This document shows positions 13,736 through 22,965 of a stretch of DNA of 36,663 nt, one piece after another. The DNA comes from a virus. Every line of letters begins with the position of its first letter. Position 1 is the first letter of the stretch. A program made the translations under genes and the position numbers. Under the pieces are notes generated by a model that did not search any database, had not been told where the DNA came from, and was given only the letters and a program-made list of their open reading frames with translations. The stretch spans positions 1 through 36,663 of the IMG/VR virus record IMGVR_UViG_3300045243_000092; one strand, 5' to 3'.

Positions 13736-14455
13736 ATGGCCTACACAGTTAGAGATTTCTTGTTTCAGGCATATCGATTGATTAATGCATCTAATCCTAC
13801 TACGCCTCTTCATGGCGATGACCAAAAATTAGGATTACAAGTTCTTAATCAGCTTATGCAATATTATGCCAGTACTGGATTAATGCTCACTATTGCCAAA
13901 GATGCTATGGTGAATTTAACTTCAGGTCAATCTGAGGTAGTTGTAGGTCCTGCTACTTATACGCCTACACCCGATATAACTTTGGGACGATTGGCAAATC
14001 TAGACAGCGCATGGCTTCTTTTGAGTGGGGTTACTTATCCCCTTATTATGAAATCCCGCGATGAATTTCTTGCGGCTTGGAAATATGAGCCACTCCAAGG
14101 ATTGCCGAGATTTCTTATTTCTTATCCTGATACAGAAATCGTTCGCCTTCAACTCTATCCTGCGCCTAGCCAATTCTTTGAGTTTCATATGCGTGGCAAG
14201 TTTCAGTTTGATGAAATGGATAAAGATTCGGATATGTCTACTTTGCCGCAATATTACATTCGGTATCTTCTTTATGCAGCAGCTCGAGATATTAGCATGT
14301 TCAAAGGCAGGGCTGATGCCTGGACTGAGCGATTAGAGCAAATATATACTGAAGCAAAAGATATCATGGAAGCTGCAAGTGAAGTTAATCTTTCCATTGC
14401 TGGTGACCAACAGAGTCTTTTGAATGGGGCATGGCGAGTTAGGAGCGGAATCTAA
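13736..14455 (+). CDS. Tail accessory factor, P22 gp4-like
   Basis: This 239-residue protein matches the family of P22 gp4 adaptors, which bind below the portal and close the neck after packaging. Visible features are VRDFLFQAYRLINA at the N-terminus, the helix LGLQVLNQLMQYYAS, and a C-terminal part with RYLLYAAARDISMF. It is longer than P22 gp4 (166 residues), as in many relatives. Its TAA overlaps the ATG of the gp10-like gene. Confidence 0.8.
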   Translation: MAYTVRDFLFQAYRLINASNPTTPLHGDDQKLGLQVLNQLMQYYASTGLMLTIAKDAMVNLTSGQSEVVVGPATYTPTPDITLGRLANLDSAWLLLSGVTYPLIMKSRDEFLAAWKYEPLQGLPRFLISYPDTEIVRLQLYPAPSQFFEFHMRGKFQFDEMDKDSDMSTLPQYYIRYLLYAAARDISMFKGRADAWTERLEQIYTEAKDIMEAASEVNLSIAGDQQSLLNGAWRVRSGI

Positions 14456-16203
14456 TGGCCATTGAACAATTGCCAGTCTTTTGCTTTTATGACCAACAAA
14501 GGTTCAAGCAGTTTGGAAGTCAAGATGCCGCTAACTGGTATCCCATACAAGCACCAACAGGAAAGCAAAAGCAAGCTTTATATCCTGCAATGGGAAGAAA
14601 GCATATTAATTTTTTGGGACTTAACCAATTAATATTTCCGTCAGAACCTAGAGATATATTTAAAACGATAGATTTTATGTATGTGGTGGTAGGAACTCTA
14701 GTAATTCAATTTGATAAAAACTTTAATCAGAAAACCATCGGCGATAATATATCGCTAACCGGAGAATTATGGTTCGATTTCCTGGCAGTAGGTACTTTGG
14801 TTTATGCCATGCTTACTGATGGAACGAATATACATCTAATCACAGAAGACAATGGCACTGTTAGCATGGCTAATGTAACTGATGGAAACAGGCCTCCTAA
14901 ACCCGTCTATGTAGCAGCATTTGGAAATCGTTTTGTAGTAAGCAGTGAAAACAGTAATGTATTCTATTTAAGTACAATTAATGTTGATGGTGGTATTTCA
15001 GCCTGTTTTACCATTAATAATTCGCCACTTTTTGCTAGTGCTACAGGCGTAATTCGTCAATTTGGCGTACTCCATGGGCAATTATATATATTTAATGATT
15101 ACACCACAGATGTATGGGCTAATATCCAAACGCAAATTACTGTTGGTGGTGTTACTCGAGAATTTCCTTGGAAACTGAATACGTCTTATAATTATGATTA
15201 TGGTATGGCGGATCCATTATCTCTATCCATAGATTTTGGACGTATGGTTTGGCTTGCCAGAAGCAAGGGTGGTCTCGTTTCCTATATGGTAACATCAGGG
15301 CAAGCTCCTGAAGATATGGACACGCAAGCAATTAATGTATTGCTAGAGAAAACTTCTTCAGTTGATGAGCTTAATCCATTTTTGTCGGGAAATTCAGATG
15401 GATTTTTATATCAATGGGAAAATACTATATTTTATCGTTCACTTGCAGGTAAATATTTAGATTATAGTGTTTTAGATATCGATAATTCAGCGCATGCGAT
15501 TGAATATAATTTCGATACAAAAACATGGGCTCGAGTTATAGAGCTTAATGGAGAAAGAAACAGAATTCAAAAGCATGTTTATTTTTCAAACAGACATATT
15601 GTTGCAGTAGAGGAAGATTTTGCATTGTATGAGATGGCGGGAGATGTCTATTACAATGAACTATTGAATCCTAATCGTGAAAGCGACCAATCATCTGATG
15701 CATTCAATGCTTTTCCTATGCGTTATGAACTTGTAACGCAACAAATATATCAGTCTGATTATTCGGAGTTTATCGATGATTACGTGGAGATTGACTTTGT
15801 TTTTGGCTATCAGACGCCTTATCGTAGTGATGCGCCCTTTGATAACACGACTTTTATTATGGACGAGTCGAGTACTGATGAAAACCCAGTTTATCTTATA
15901 ACTGAAGATGGTTCTTATATTATTGATGAAATAGGTAATACGCCGACATTCTTTGATAACCACTATAATGCTTTATTTAAACCTCACATTGAACTCTATT
16001 ATAGTGATGATGGTGGAATAACGTTTATAACCGCAGACAATCGCGAATTTAGTCCATTAGGTCAATATCAATGGCGTATGCGCTGGTATGAACTTGGCAT
16101 ATCCAGAAACCGTTGTTATAGACTTATATGCGTTTCTCCATCTCCAATCGTGATATTAGGTGGCGTCAGAAATACAAGGCGCGCGAGCGGAGGTGCCAAT
16201 TAA
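14455..16203 (+). CDS. Tail hub / packaged-DNA stabilisation protein, P22 gp10-like
   Basis: This 582-residue protein has the start typical of P22 gp10 relatives (FGSQDAANWYPIQAPTGK) and a long series of beta-propeller-like strands with repeated GRMVWLARSKGG-type segments. gp10 proteins form the hexameric hub to which tail spikes and the needle attach. It is longer than P22 gp10 (472 residues), with extra sequence near the C-terminus (about 440-520, Tyr/Asp/Glu-rich) that may carry a different attachment surface. It is coupled to both neighbours. Confidence 0.8.
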   Translation: MAIEQLPVFCFYDQQRFKQFGSQDAANWYPIQAPTGKQKQALYPAMGRKHINFLGLNQLIFPSEPRDIFKTIDFMYVVVGTLVIQFDKNFNQKTIGDNISLTGELWFDFLAVGTLVYAMLTDGTNIHLITEDNGTVSMANVTDGNRPPKPVYVAAFGNRFVVSSENSNVFYLSTINVDGGISACFTINNSPLFASATGVIRQFGVLHGQLYIFNDYTTDVWANIQTQITVGGVTREFPWKLNTSYNYDYGMADPLSLSIDFGRMVWLARSKGGLVSYMVTSGQAPEDMDTQAINVLLEKTSSVDELNPFLSGNSDGFLYQWENTIFYRSLAGKYLDYSVLDIDNSAHAIEYNFDTKTWARVIELNGERNRIQKHVYFSNRHIVAVEEDFALYEMAGDVYYNELLNPNRESDQSSDAFNAFPMRYELVTQQIYQSDYSEFIDDYVEIDFVFGYQTPYRSDAPFDNTTFIMDESSTDENPVYLITEDGSYIIDEIGNTPTFFDNHYNALFKPHIELYYSDDGGITFITADNREFSPLGQYQWRMRWYELGISRNRCYRLICVSPSPIVILGGVRNTRRASGGAN

Positions 16204-16661
16204 TGAGCGTATTTCTAAATAGAATTAACTCAGCCCCTATTATGAGCAATGATTTCCCATACGAATTTAATCAGTGGATATTTAACTTAATTGATTCTCT
16301 TAATAACAATTTTGATAATATTGATAACGTAATTGTGTCGCAAAGTTTATTACCAACAATCACCTCCGCAGTGGATGTGACTACAAATTCTCTATATATC
16401 CCTACTAATGCGGCCTTAGTCACATTTCAATTACCTGTAGTTACTGCTGAAGACATAGGTTCAATCGTTGAAATTACAGGTTTCGGTGCTGGGGGATGGT
16501 CTTTGGTTCCAGGGTCTGGAGCAACAATAAAAGTATCGGCAAGTTCTGCAGCTACATCACTTTCATCATCAAGTCGCTATGACAGCATAAGAATCATATT
16601 GGTAGATGCTACAACGTGGGTAACCATGAGTTCCCAAACATCAGGATTCGTCATTGTATAA
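16203..16661 (+). CDS. Small tail protein with fibre-type beta domain
   Basis: This 152-residue protein starts at the ATG overlapping the previous stop (TAATG). After a short helical N-terminus, residues about 55-150 match a domain also found at the ends of the proteins of 22966-24423 and 24434-25039: an alternating LVTxxLP, IGSIVEITGFGAGGW, YDSI and TTW pattern. In those proteins it is the likely C-terminal fibre domain. Its place after the gp10-like gene suggests a tail or needle-associated component. Confidence 0.65.
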   Translation: MSVFLNRINSAPIMSNDFPYEFNQWIFNLIDSLNNNFDNIDNVIVSQSLLPTITSAVDVTTNSLYIPTNAALVTFQLPVVTAEDIGSIVEITGFGAGGWSLVPGSGATIKVSASSAATSLSSSSRYDSIRIILVDATTWVTMSSQTSGFVIV

Positions 16662-16672
16662 GGACATACATT

Positions 16673-17332
16673 ATGAGCTGGTTATCAAGTTTTTTACACC
16701 CAGATAGAGGTTATAAAGCAGGACAAGAGCAACTCGATAAATATTATAACGAGGCTCAAGGAGCTTATAATCCATACATGCAAAATGGACAGAATGCTGG
16801 AAATAATCTTAATGATTACATGCAGCAGCTTATGGACCCTCAAGCACTGCAGGATAAATGGTCGCAAGGATATCAAACAAGCGGCGCTGCAAAAGATGCA
16901 ATGGGAATGGCGCAACAAAATGGACTCGATGCTGCAAGCTCTATGGGCTTGATGGGCTCTTCTGCGGGAATGCAAGCACTTCAAGCCGGAACATCACAAA
17001 TTCAGAACGCAGACAAACAACAATATCTTGATGATTTAATGAAAAAATACATGTCTGGAGCAGGGATTGCGGGTGATATGTACAACACCGGAGCCAATGC
17101 TGCGGGCCAATTTGGCCAAAATGCCATGAATCAAGGGCAGAATTCGGCGCAAATGCAATATAACCAGACTAATGCTCAGGGGAATTTATTTGGCCAGGGT
17201 CTTGGGACTGCCGCAGCTTTAGGTGCTGGAGCTGCATTTGGCCCTATGGGTTATATGGGTGTAAAGGGAATGCAAAATAATAGTGACCCATATAGTGGAA
17301 TTAAATTTGGTCCATATGGTCAAGGAAAATAA
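16673..17332 (+). CDS. Ejection protein, P22 gp7-like
   Basis: This 219-residue protein is rich in Gln, Asn, Gly, Ala and Met. Its C-terminus is hydrophobic and Gly/Ala-rich (LGTAAALGAGAAFGPMGY). The ATG at 16673 is chosen because AAGGA lies at 16659-16663; an upstream in-frame GTG at 16616 would overlap the previous gene. It is the first of three ejection-type genes. Such proteins leave the head with the DNA and form a conduit across the envelope. Assignment rests on composition and position. Confidence 0.65.
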   Translation: MSWLSSFLHPDRGYKAGQEQLDKYYNEAQGAYNPYMQNGQNAGNNLNDYMQQLMDPQALQDKWSQGYQTSGAAKDAMGMAQQNGLDAASSMGLMGSSAGMQALQAGTSQIQNADKQQYLDDLMKKYMSGAGIAGDMYNTGANAAGQFGQNAMNQGQNSAQMQYNQTNAQGNLFGQGLGTAAALGAGAAFGPMGYMGVKGMQNNSDPYSGIKFGPYGQGK

Positions 17333-17334
17333 TT

Positions 17335-18477
17335 ATGGCTCTTAATATCCCTAATATTGGAAATAATGGTGAAGCGCTTCTAAAGGGTCTGCAAACAGGT
17401 GGGGATTTATTCTCTAAGTACATGCAGCCAATTTTACAGAGAGAGCAACTCGCAGAGCAAGGTCAGTACCATCAAGGTGCTCTTAAGCAACAAGAAGCTC
17501 AATTGCAACAGCAATGGCAAAAACATTTGCAGGACTTGGCGTTAAGGCAACAAGCCGAATCAAGAATGCAATCCATGGCTCCGTTACAACAACAAATGGC
17601 TCAATTACAAATGCAGAACTTGCGAAATAAGATGGATCCGAATCGTCAAATGAACCAGTTTATGGATTTTTACAATAAAGCATCTGGTGGAAGCGGCGAT
17701 AAAATTGATATGGAGTTAATTAAGAAAAGCCCAATATTGCGCGGAGCTTTTAAGCATAGTTTTGGCGTTGACCCAGGGAAAGAGCCTACGGATAAGGATG
17801 TGGCTCAAACTGATTACATGAAAAAAAGAGCGGATTCGTTCGCTTACTCTACAGCTCCTGTTGATACAAAGAATTATATGCTAGCTCAAGCAGCTGGAAT
17901 GGGGATCGCTCCAGATAAAGCAGTAAATGCCTTTACAAAAGGAAAAACATTGGAAGATTTGGCAAAAGATAACGGATTTGATCCTGAAAATATGCCTGAA
18001 CCCGATTTTGCTCCAACTAAGGGTAATATAACAAAATTAAACGAAAGAAAAGCGGCTCTTGGAGAAATGAAACATCTTTCGGACTTTGTAATCAAGGGAT
18101 TAGGGCCTTATTCAGAAACAGTTATGGGATGGAGTCCTCAGCAAACTTGGTCGCAATTAAATGGTATGGATAAAGATAAACAAATTAAGTTTTTAGCAGC
18201 AAGAGCTATTGTCCCTGAGTTAACAAATATGAGATTAATGACTGCTGGTGCAAAAAATACAGTCCATGGAATAAAAGCAATGCAAGATAAATCTCTTATG
18301 AATATAAAAGGTTTGCAATCGGGAGTTTCCCCGGATGTTTGGATTTCTGCTCAAAAATTAGTTGATAAAGAATTAGAGCAGGCGATGAAATCTTCTATGT
18401 CTAAATTTAGACTAAAGACTAAAAATGAACGTATAGCTGAGTCTACAGAAGATAACGATCCTCTCGGAATAAGGTAA
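17335..18477 (+). CDS. Ejection protein, P22 gp20-like by position
   Basis: This 380-residue protein has a Gln-rich helical region (about 35-105), then a mixed helical part with SKFRLKTKNERIAE near the end. It lies 2 bases after the gp7-like gene and 4 before the next. Gene order, size and composition match the second P22-type ejection protein. No catalytic motif is visible. It is predicted to travel with the DNA into the host. Confidence 0.6.
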   Translation: MALNIPNIGNNGEALLKGLQTGGDLFSKYMQPILQREQLAEQGQYHQGALKQQEAQLQQQWQKHLQDLALRQQAESRMQSMAPLQQQMAQLQMQNLRNKMDPNRQMNQFMDFYNKASGGSGDKIDMELIKKSPILRGAFKHSFGVDPGKEPTDKDVAQTDYMKKRADSFAYSTAPVDTKNYMLAQAAGMGIAPDKAVNAFTKGKTLEDLAKDNGFDPENMPEPDFAPTKGNITKLNERKAALGEMKHLSDFVIKGLGPYSETVMGWSPQQTWSQLNGMDKDKQIKFLAARAIVPELTNMRLMTAGAKNTVHGIKAMQDKSLMNIKGLQSGVSPDVWISAQKLVDKELEQAMKSSMSKFRLKTKNERIAESTEDNDPLGIR

Positions 18478-18481
18478 TGAC

Positions 18482-20236
18482 ATGAATATTCAGGAAATAA
18501 GACAAAAATACCCCCAGTACGATGATATGTCAGATCAACAATTGGCCGATTCATACCATGGTAAATATTATTCCGACATTCCGAAAGAAGATTTCTATTC
18601 AAGAATAGGATTAAACAGCCAATCATCTGATCAAGAAAAAGCAGGGGAAGGATTTTTATCTACACTCCCAAGAAATATAATTGCTGGATTAGCTGGTTTA
18701 GGGCATACAACTTTGAATTTACCTTATGAGACGGCTAAAGGGATTGAATCTAATTCGGAACCAATTAAAAATATTTTTAATAAAAAATTACCTATAAATA
18801 AATACTTAGGGGATAAAACCGGCCATCTTGAAAATTTAGCTAATAAATTAAATAAAGAGAATAATGTTCCTGAAGAAATGATAAATAAAAATTGGGAAAA
18901 ACCGTTTACTTCTGAAGATATTCCTCACCAACAAGAATATGATTTTGCAAAAATGTTAGGACAAAAAGACTCTGGAAGTTTGTTTGATAATTTGATACAA
19001 AAAGGAATAACTTATGCTCCTGAAATTGCGGCAGGATATGGATTGGTTAAGAATATAGGGAAACAAATATTACCTAAAGTTACAGGAAAAGTTACAGGAT
19101 TTAGTGAATATGGAGGTCTTAAAAGAAAGATAGATGAATTAAAAAATAAATCTAATTTATCTAAAGAGTCAGCTGAAGAATCACAGTTAGCATCTGAAAA
19201 CGCAATGAAAGAAGCTAATGAACTTCAATCTGCTCCAGAAATAAGTTCTTATTTAAACTCAGGAGCAGCTCATAATGTTCGCGGAGCAAAATCTCTAGAA
19301 CATCGATTAAATAATATTGAAAGTTATTGGAAAGATAGTTATAAAAATTTGAAAAGTAACTTAAAAACTTCTAATTTTCAAATGGAAGACTTACCAAAAT
19401 ATAAACAAGATTTAAATCATGCTATTGCTAATATAAAAGATCTTGAAATAATAAATGGTAAATTAGTAATTAGATCTAAGCCAGAAGTTTCTCATGAATT
19501 ACAATCTATCATCGATAAAGCCCCTACATCTAAAGACATTAAGGCCGATGACTTTTTAACCAAATATCAAGACTTTAGAGACGCTAGATATGATTTGCTA
19601 CAAAGAGCTAAAGATGCGTCGACATCTATTGAAAGAAAGGCGTTATTCCAAGCATATGAAGATTCTAAGCCCATTGAACAAACTGTCAAGAATGCTTTAA
19701 ATGATGGTCTTGGAAAACATAGAGGCGAATTTGAGCGAATTAATAATGGATATTCAACGCAAATATACCCGCTAAGAAATAACAAAGTGGCAAAACAGGC
19801 TTTAAAAGGGAAATTAGGACCTAATGCAATTGAGGATTTAGCCGGGAATGGAGAAGGTCAAGAATTAATGCGTGAGATTGTAAAGCAAGACCCTGAATTG
19901 TTGAGAAACATAATTGGTCAGCGTTATTCTGCAAACGCTTCAAAAATACATCACTTGGATGAAAATACCGCAGAATATCTTTCCGAAATGCCGGAGCTCC
20001 AAAGAATTATGAAAGAAAATTTGCAAGCAGTTAAATCAAAGCTGGAAGAAGTTAATAAACATAAAGAATTAAGGAAAATATCATTGAAAGAAAAGATGAA
20101 TGCAGAAAATGAAGCTAAAGAATTAAATAAAAAATTAGATTTAATTAAAAAAGACTTTAGGGCTCTTGGGAAATTAGGTATGTGGGGTGTAGCAGGCTCA
20201 ACTGGTTTAGGGGGTATGTATAAAGCAATTAGATAA
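18482..20236 (+). CDS. Ejection / DNA-transfer protein, P22 gp16-like
   Basis: This 584-residue protein begins with IRQKYPQYDDMSDQQLADSY and YYSDIPKEDFYSRIGL, an N-terminal motif common in ejected virion proteins. A hydrophobic stretch follows (about 60-80), then long charged helices and a Gly-rich hydrophobic C-terminus (GMWGVAGSTGLGGMY). It is rich in Lys, Asn and Glu. It is the last ejection gene and is followed by a 240-bp gap before the tail fibre genes. Confidence 0.72.
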   Translation: MNIQEIRQKYPQYDDMSDQQLADSYHGKYYSDIPKEDFYSRIGLNSQSSDQEKAGEGFLSTLPRNIIAGLAGLGHTTLNLPYETAKGIESNSEPIKNIFNKKLPINKYLGDKTGHLENLANKLNKENNVPEEMINKNWEKPFTSEDIPHQQEYDFAKMLGQKDSGSLFDNLIQKGITYAPEIAAGYGLVKNIGKQILPKVTGKVTGFSEYGGLKRKIDELKNKSNLSKESAEESQLASENAMKEANELQSAPEISSYLNSGAAHNVRGAKSLEHRLNNIESYWKDSYKNLKSNLKTSNFQMEDLPKYKQDLNHAIANIKDLEIINGKLVIRSKPEVSHELQSIIDKAPTSKDIKADDFLTKYQDFRDARYDLLQRAKDASTSIERKALFQAYEDSKPIEQTVKNALNDGLGKHRGEFERINNGYSTQIYPLRNNKVAKQALKGKLGPNAIEDLAGNGEGQELMREIVKQDPELLRNIIGQRYSANASKIHHLDENTAEYLSEMPELQRIMKENLQAVKSKLEEVNKHKELRKISLKEKMNAENEAKELNKKLDLIKKDFRALGKLGMWGVAGSTGLGGMYKAIR

Positions 20237-20476
20237 TTTCTAAAATAATTAAAATTACTGCTGAGATAAGAAAAATTGATAATGTAATCATTGCCAATCC
20301 AAATTTAAAAAAAATAATACATTTATTCTGATTAAAAAACAAGCACGTAAAGATACTTTATGTTAACACTATTTGTTAATTTTATACCCTACCTAATTAA
20401 TTAATAAACGAATTCTTAGGTGAACACATCCCCAACATGTTAAAATTACACCATAAAAAGACATGGAGTTGTCGGT
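20237..20476 (+). promoter_or_regulatory. A/T-rich gap before the tail-fibre genes
   Basis: No ORF is convincing. The region is very A/T-rich and holds an inverted repeat TTAACA-CTATT-TGTTAA (20363-20379), followed by TTTTATACC (about 20380-20388), a possible -10. GGAG lies just before the ATG at 20477. It is a plausible site for a separate promoter of the fibre genes, but no strong -35 could be assigned. Confidence 0.4.
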
Positions 20477-22594
20477 ATGTTTATTCGTGGTGCGAACCCT
20501 GTTTGGTCATTTGTTGATTTAACCGGGCATCAATTAGATGATTCGTATTGGATGTTCGTATTAGAAAATGAAATCCCTTATTCAGCGGCCAGTGTATATC
20601 ATGAGCCCGATGGTACACCATGGACAAATCCAATAAATTTTCTTGCTAATGGTACATTGCCTGTAGATATTTATTGGGATGCAGGTACATCAGATATTCC
20701 TAATGCTTATAGAATTGAAATTCGTCAAGGTGATACCCAGGCAGACCCATTAATTTATCTCATTGAAAACTACATTCCTGGAGATAATGGTGGGGATATC
20801 ATACCTACTGATATTATCTTTTCCACAGACAATCAAATGAGCAATGCTCAGTTTCCCGTTGTAAATTTTTCTTCTCCATACAGTTTAACTTCTTCGGTTG
20901 ATATTGATGTAGATATAGGTCCTGAATGGTTATTATCTTTAACAACTATAAGTACAGGAACAATTACATTAACTCGTGTTGGTTTGAATTCTTTAACTCC
21001 TAATGATACAAATGCGCCATTTGCTTTAAGAATAAATGGGAGTGGATGGTCCTCTGTAACTTTGAAACAAAGATTTGACCAAAATGGTATGTTATGGGCA
21101 AATCAAACTGTATCATCCTCTATTACAGCCATGACCAATTTGCCAGGTGCATTAATTAGAGCGGTTATGGTTGATTCTCAAGGACATCAGCTTGGAGAAG
21201 TTCTTGATCAAAAGACATTGACAGGCACATTCGTTGAATATCGCGGACATGATTTATTTCCTGATTCTTTAAATACAGCTGTTCCTCCTGCAACATGGAT
21301 TGAATATAGACTGCAATTGCCAACTACTTTGGATTTATTTGTAACCAGCTTTCAATTAGTAGCCAGTAATAAGCCAAATCTAGAATTTTCTTATGAGCAA
21401 GACAGTATTGAACGTCAGATTGACCATACATTCCATTATTTTGAACCTCAATTAGCTTATAAACAAATTCCAAGCATTTTAACAGGATGGGATTTTACGG
21501 TTAATCCTGCGCAATTTGGGGTAGTACAAACGATTACTAATGGAAATCCTGCCTACATTTGGGATCAAACTATAGCTAAAAGTAGAGTGGGGAATGTTGC
21601 TGTATCTCGAAGCAATTCTGCTGGAGGGATTACATTTACTAATTCTCAGCCTAGCGAATCAATGTATTTAATGCAGTATTTAACCGATGGGGAGGCAATT
21701 AAAACAAAATCCTCTGTCTTATCTGTTAATATTGATGGATATAGCCCAGGAAAAACCAATGTACAAGCACGTGTTTATTTGTTTGTTGCTAATACAGCTG
21801 GATCTATTCCATTTTTGAGTATGGGATCCGGAGCCATAGGAAATCTAAACGCAGATGGAACATTTACCCAGACTGATACTGATTGGACCGAAATTCCTTT
21901 GCTTCCAGGGTTTAGCAGAACCAAAAATTTAAATTCAAGCAGAGTAGATATTGATTTTGTTGGATTTGATGGGACCTCTGTAGGCGGAGTTTCAACATCA
22001 ACACAATTATTTTGTGCCATAGTGACTTTTTTTATTCCTACTGTCAGTACTTTTATGACCATGAATAGTATTTCCTTGGTGCAGGGTTATATACCCTCTC
22101 GAACAGCGCCAATGACCTGGGCTCAAACTCTTGCAAATTGTCAATATTATTATGAAACAAGTTATGCGAATTTGGCTGAATTTTTGAGTACTCCGGCGAA
22201 TAATGCAGTGGTATTGGCGCAAAGTTCTCAGGTTTTTATAACTTTTTCTGGAGTCACTCCTTTAAGACAAGTTTTTGGATGTACAGAATCTGGAGGTGTT
22301 GTTTTTAATACGCCAAAAATAACCGCTCCAGATATGACATTTTATGCTGCGGATGGAACTGTAAATTATATAACTGGTGATTTATATTGGTTTTTACTCA
22401 CAGTAAAAAACAAAATTGCACTCAAAATATTAGCCACACAGTGGGATCTTACAGCAGAACAAAGAGGTTTTTATCTTATACCAAGAACTGGATTTACTAT
22501 AGGTATTACGGGAGTCGATCCAGATATTCAGCTTTATAACAGTGCAGACATCCAATTTCATTATGAAGCAGACGCAAGATTAGGAGTTGTTTAA
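20477..22594 (+). CDS. Tail fibre or tailspike protein with phage-attachment N-terminus
   Basis: This 705-residue protein starts with a compact domain (about 1-105) typical of spike or fibre anchors: NPVWSFVDLTGHQLDD, YWMFVLENEIPYS, FLANGTLP and YRIEIRQG. Beta-rich repeats follow, including two carbohydrate-binding-like jelly-roll segments (about 115-305 and 335-540). The C-terminal part ends SADIQFHYEADARLGVV. No polysaccharide-lyase or hydrolase motif was recognised. It probably binds the host surface and attaches to the gp10-like hub. Its stop overlaps the next ATG. Confidence 0.72.
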   Translation: MFIRGANPVWSFVDLTGHQLDDSYWMFVLENEIPYSAASVYHEPDGTPWTNPINFLANGTLPVDIYWDAGTSDIPNAYRIEIRQGDTQADPLIYLIENYIPGDNGGDIIPTDIIFSTDNQMSNAQFPVVNFSSPYSLTSSVDIDVDIGPEWLLSLTTISTGTITLTRVGLNSLTPNDTNAPFALRINGSGWSSVTLKQRFDQNGMLWANQTVSSSITAMTNLPGALIRAVMVDSQGHQLGEVLDQKTLTGTFVEYRGHDLFPDSLNTAVPPATWIEYRLQLPTTLDLFVTSFQLVASNKPNLEFSYEQDSIERQIDHTFHYFEPQLAYKQIPSILTGWDFTVNPAQFGVVQTITNGNPAYIWDQTIAKSRVGNVAVSRSNSAGGITFTNSQPSESMYLMQYLTDGEAIKTKSSVLSVNIDGYSPGKTNVQARVYLFVANTAGSIPFLSMGSGAIGNLNADGTFTQTDTDWTEIPLLPGFSRTKNLNSSRVDIDFVGFDGTSVGGVSTSTQLFCAIVTFFIPTVSTFMTMNSISLVQGYIPSRTAPMTWAQTLANCQYYYETSYANLAEFLSTPANNAVVLAQSSQVFITFSGVTPLRQVFGCTESGGVVFNTPKITAPDMTFYAADGTVNYITGDLYWFLLTVKNKIALKILATQWDLTAEQRGFYLIPRTGFTIGITGVDPDIQLYNSADIQFHYEADARLGVV

Positions 22595-22941
22595 TGGCTA
22601 TTCAATATAATAGTAATTTCGATTTAACGATCCCATTTAGTGACGTATGCGTGCAGTTTTCATTAGCAACAGATACGGAACAGACATATACAGTTCCTGG
22701 AGTTGCAACAATACGATATGCTGCTCGATTTTCATATATATCAACATCTAATGTATTTGTTCGCCTTAATGATACCCCTGCCATTCCAGCAGCTGGAACT
22801 TCAGGAACAGAACAATATAATGAGTTCCGTCCCGGAGCTGATGGTTCACAGCGTTATCTTAAAGGAGGAGATGTTGTTTATTTAATTACTCCAGATGCAA
22901 GTGCTTATGTTGGAATCTCTTTAAGACAATTACCAGGCTAA
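22594..22941 (+). CDS. Small beta-rich tail or decoration protein
   Basis: This 115-residue protein is beta-rich, with alternating hydrophobic and Thr/Ser residues, VPGVATIRYAARFSYIS in the middle and GISLRQLPG at the end. It is coupled to the preceding fibre gene (TAATG). No family is recognised. Position among fibre genes suggests a tail-tip, fibre-associated or decoration protein. Confidence 0.6.
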   Translation: MAIQYNSNFDLTIPFSDVCVQFSLATDTEQTYTVPGVATIRYAARFSYISTSNVFVRLNDTPAIPAAGTSGTEQYNEFRPGADGSQRYLKGGDVVYLITPDASAYVGISLRQLPG

Positions 22942-22965
22942 ACCAATTTTTCACAAGGATATGTG

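Noticed and set aside
16616-16672. GTG start for the gp7-like ejection protein
   Set aside because: It would overlap the previous gene; the ATG at 16673 has AAGGA at the right distance.
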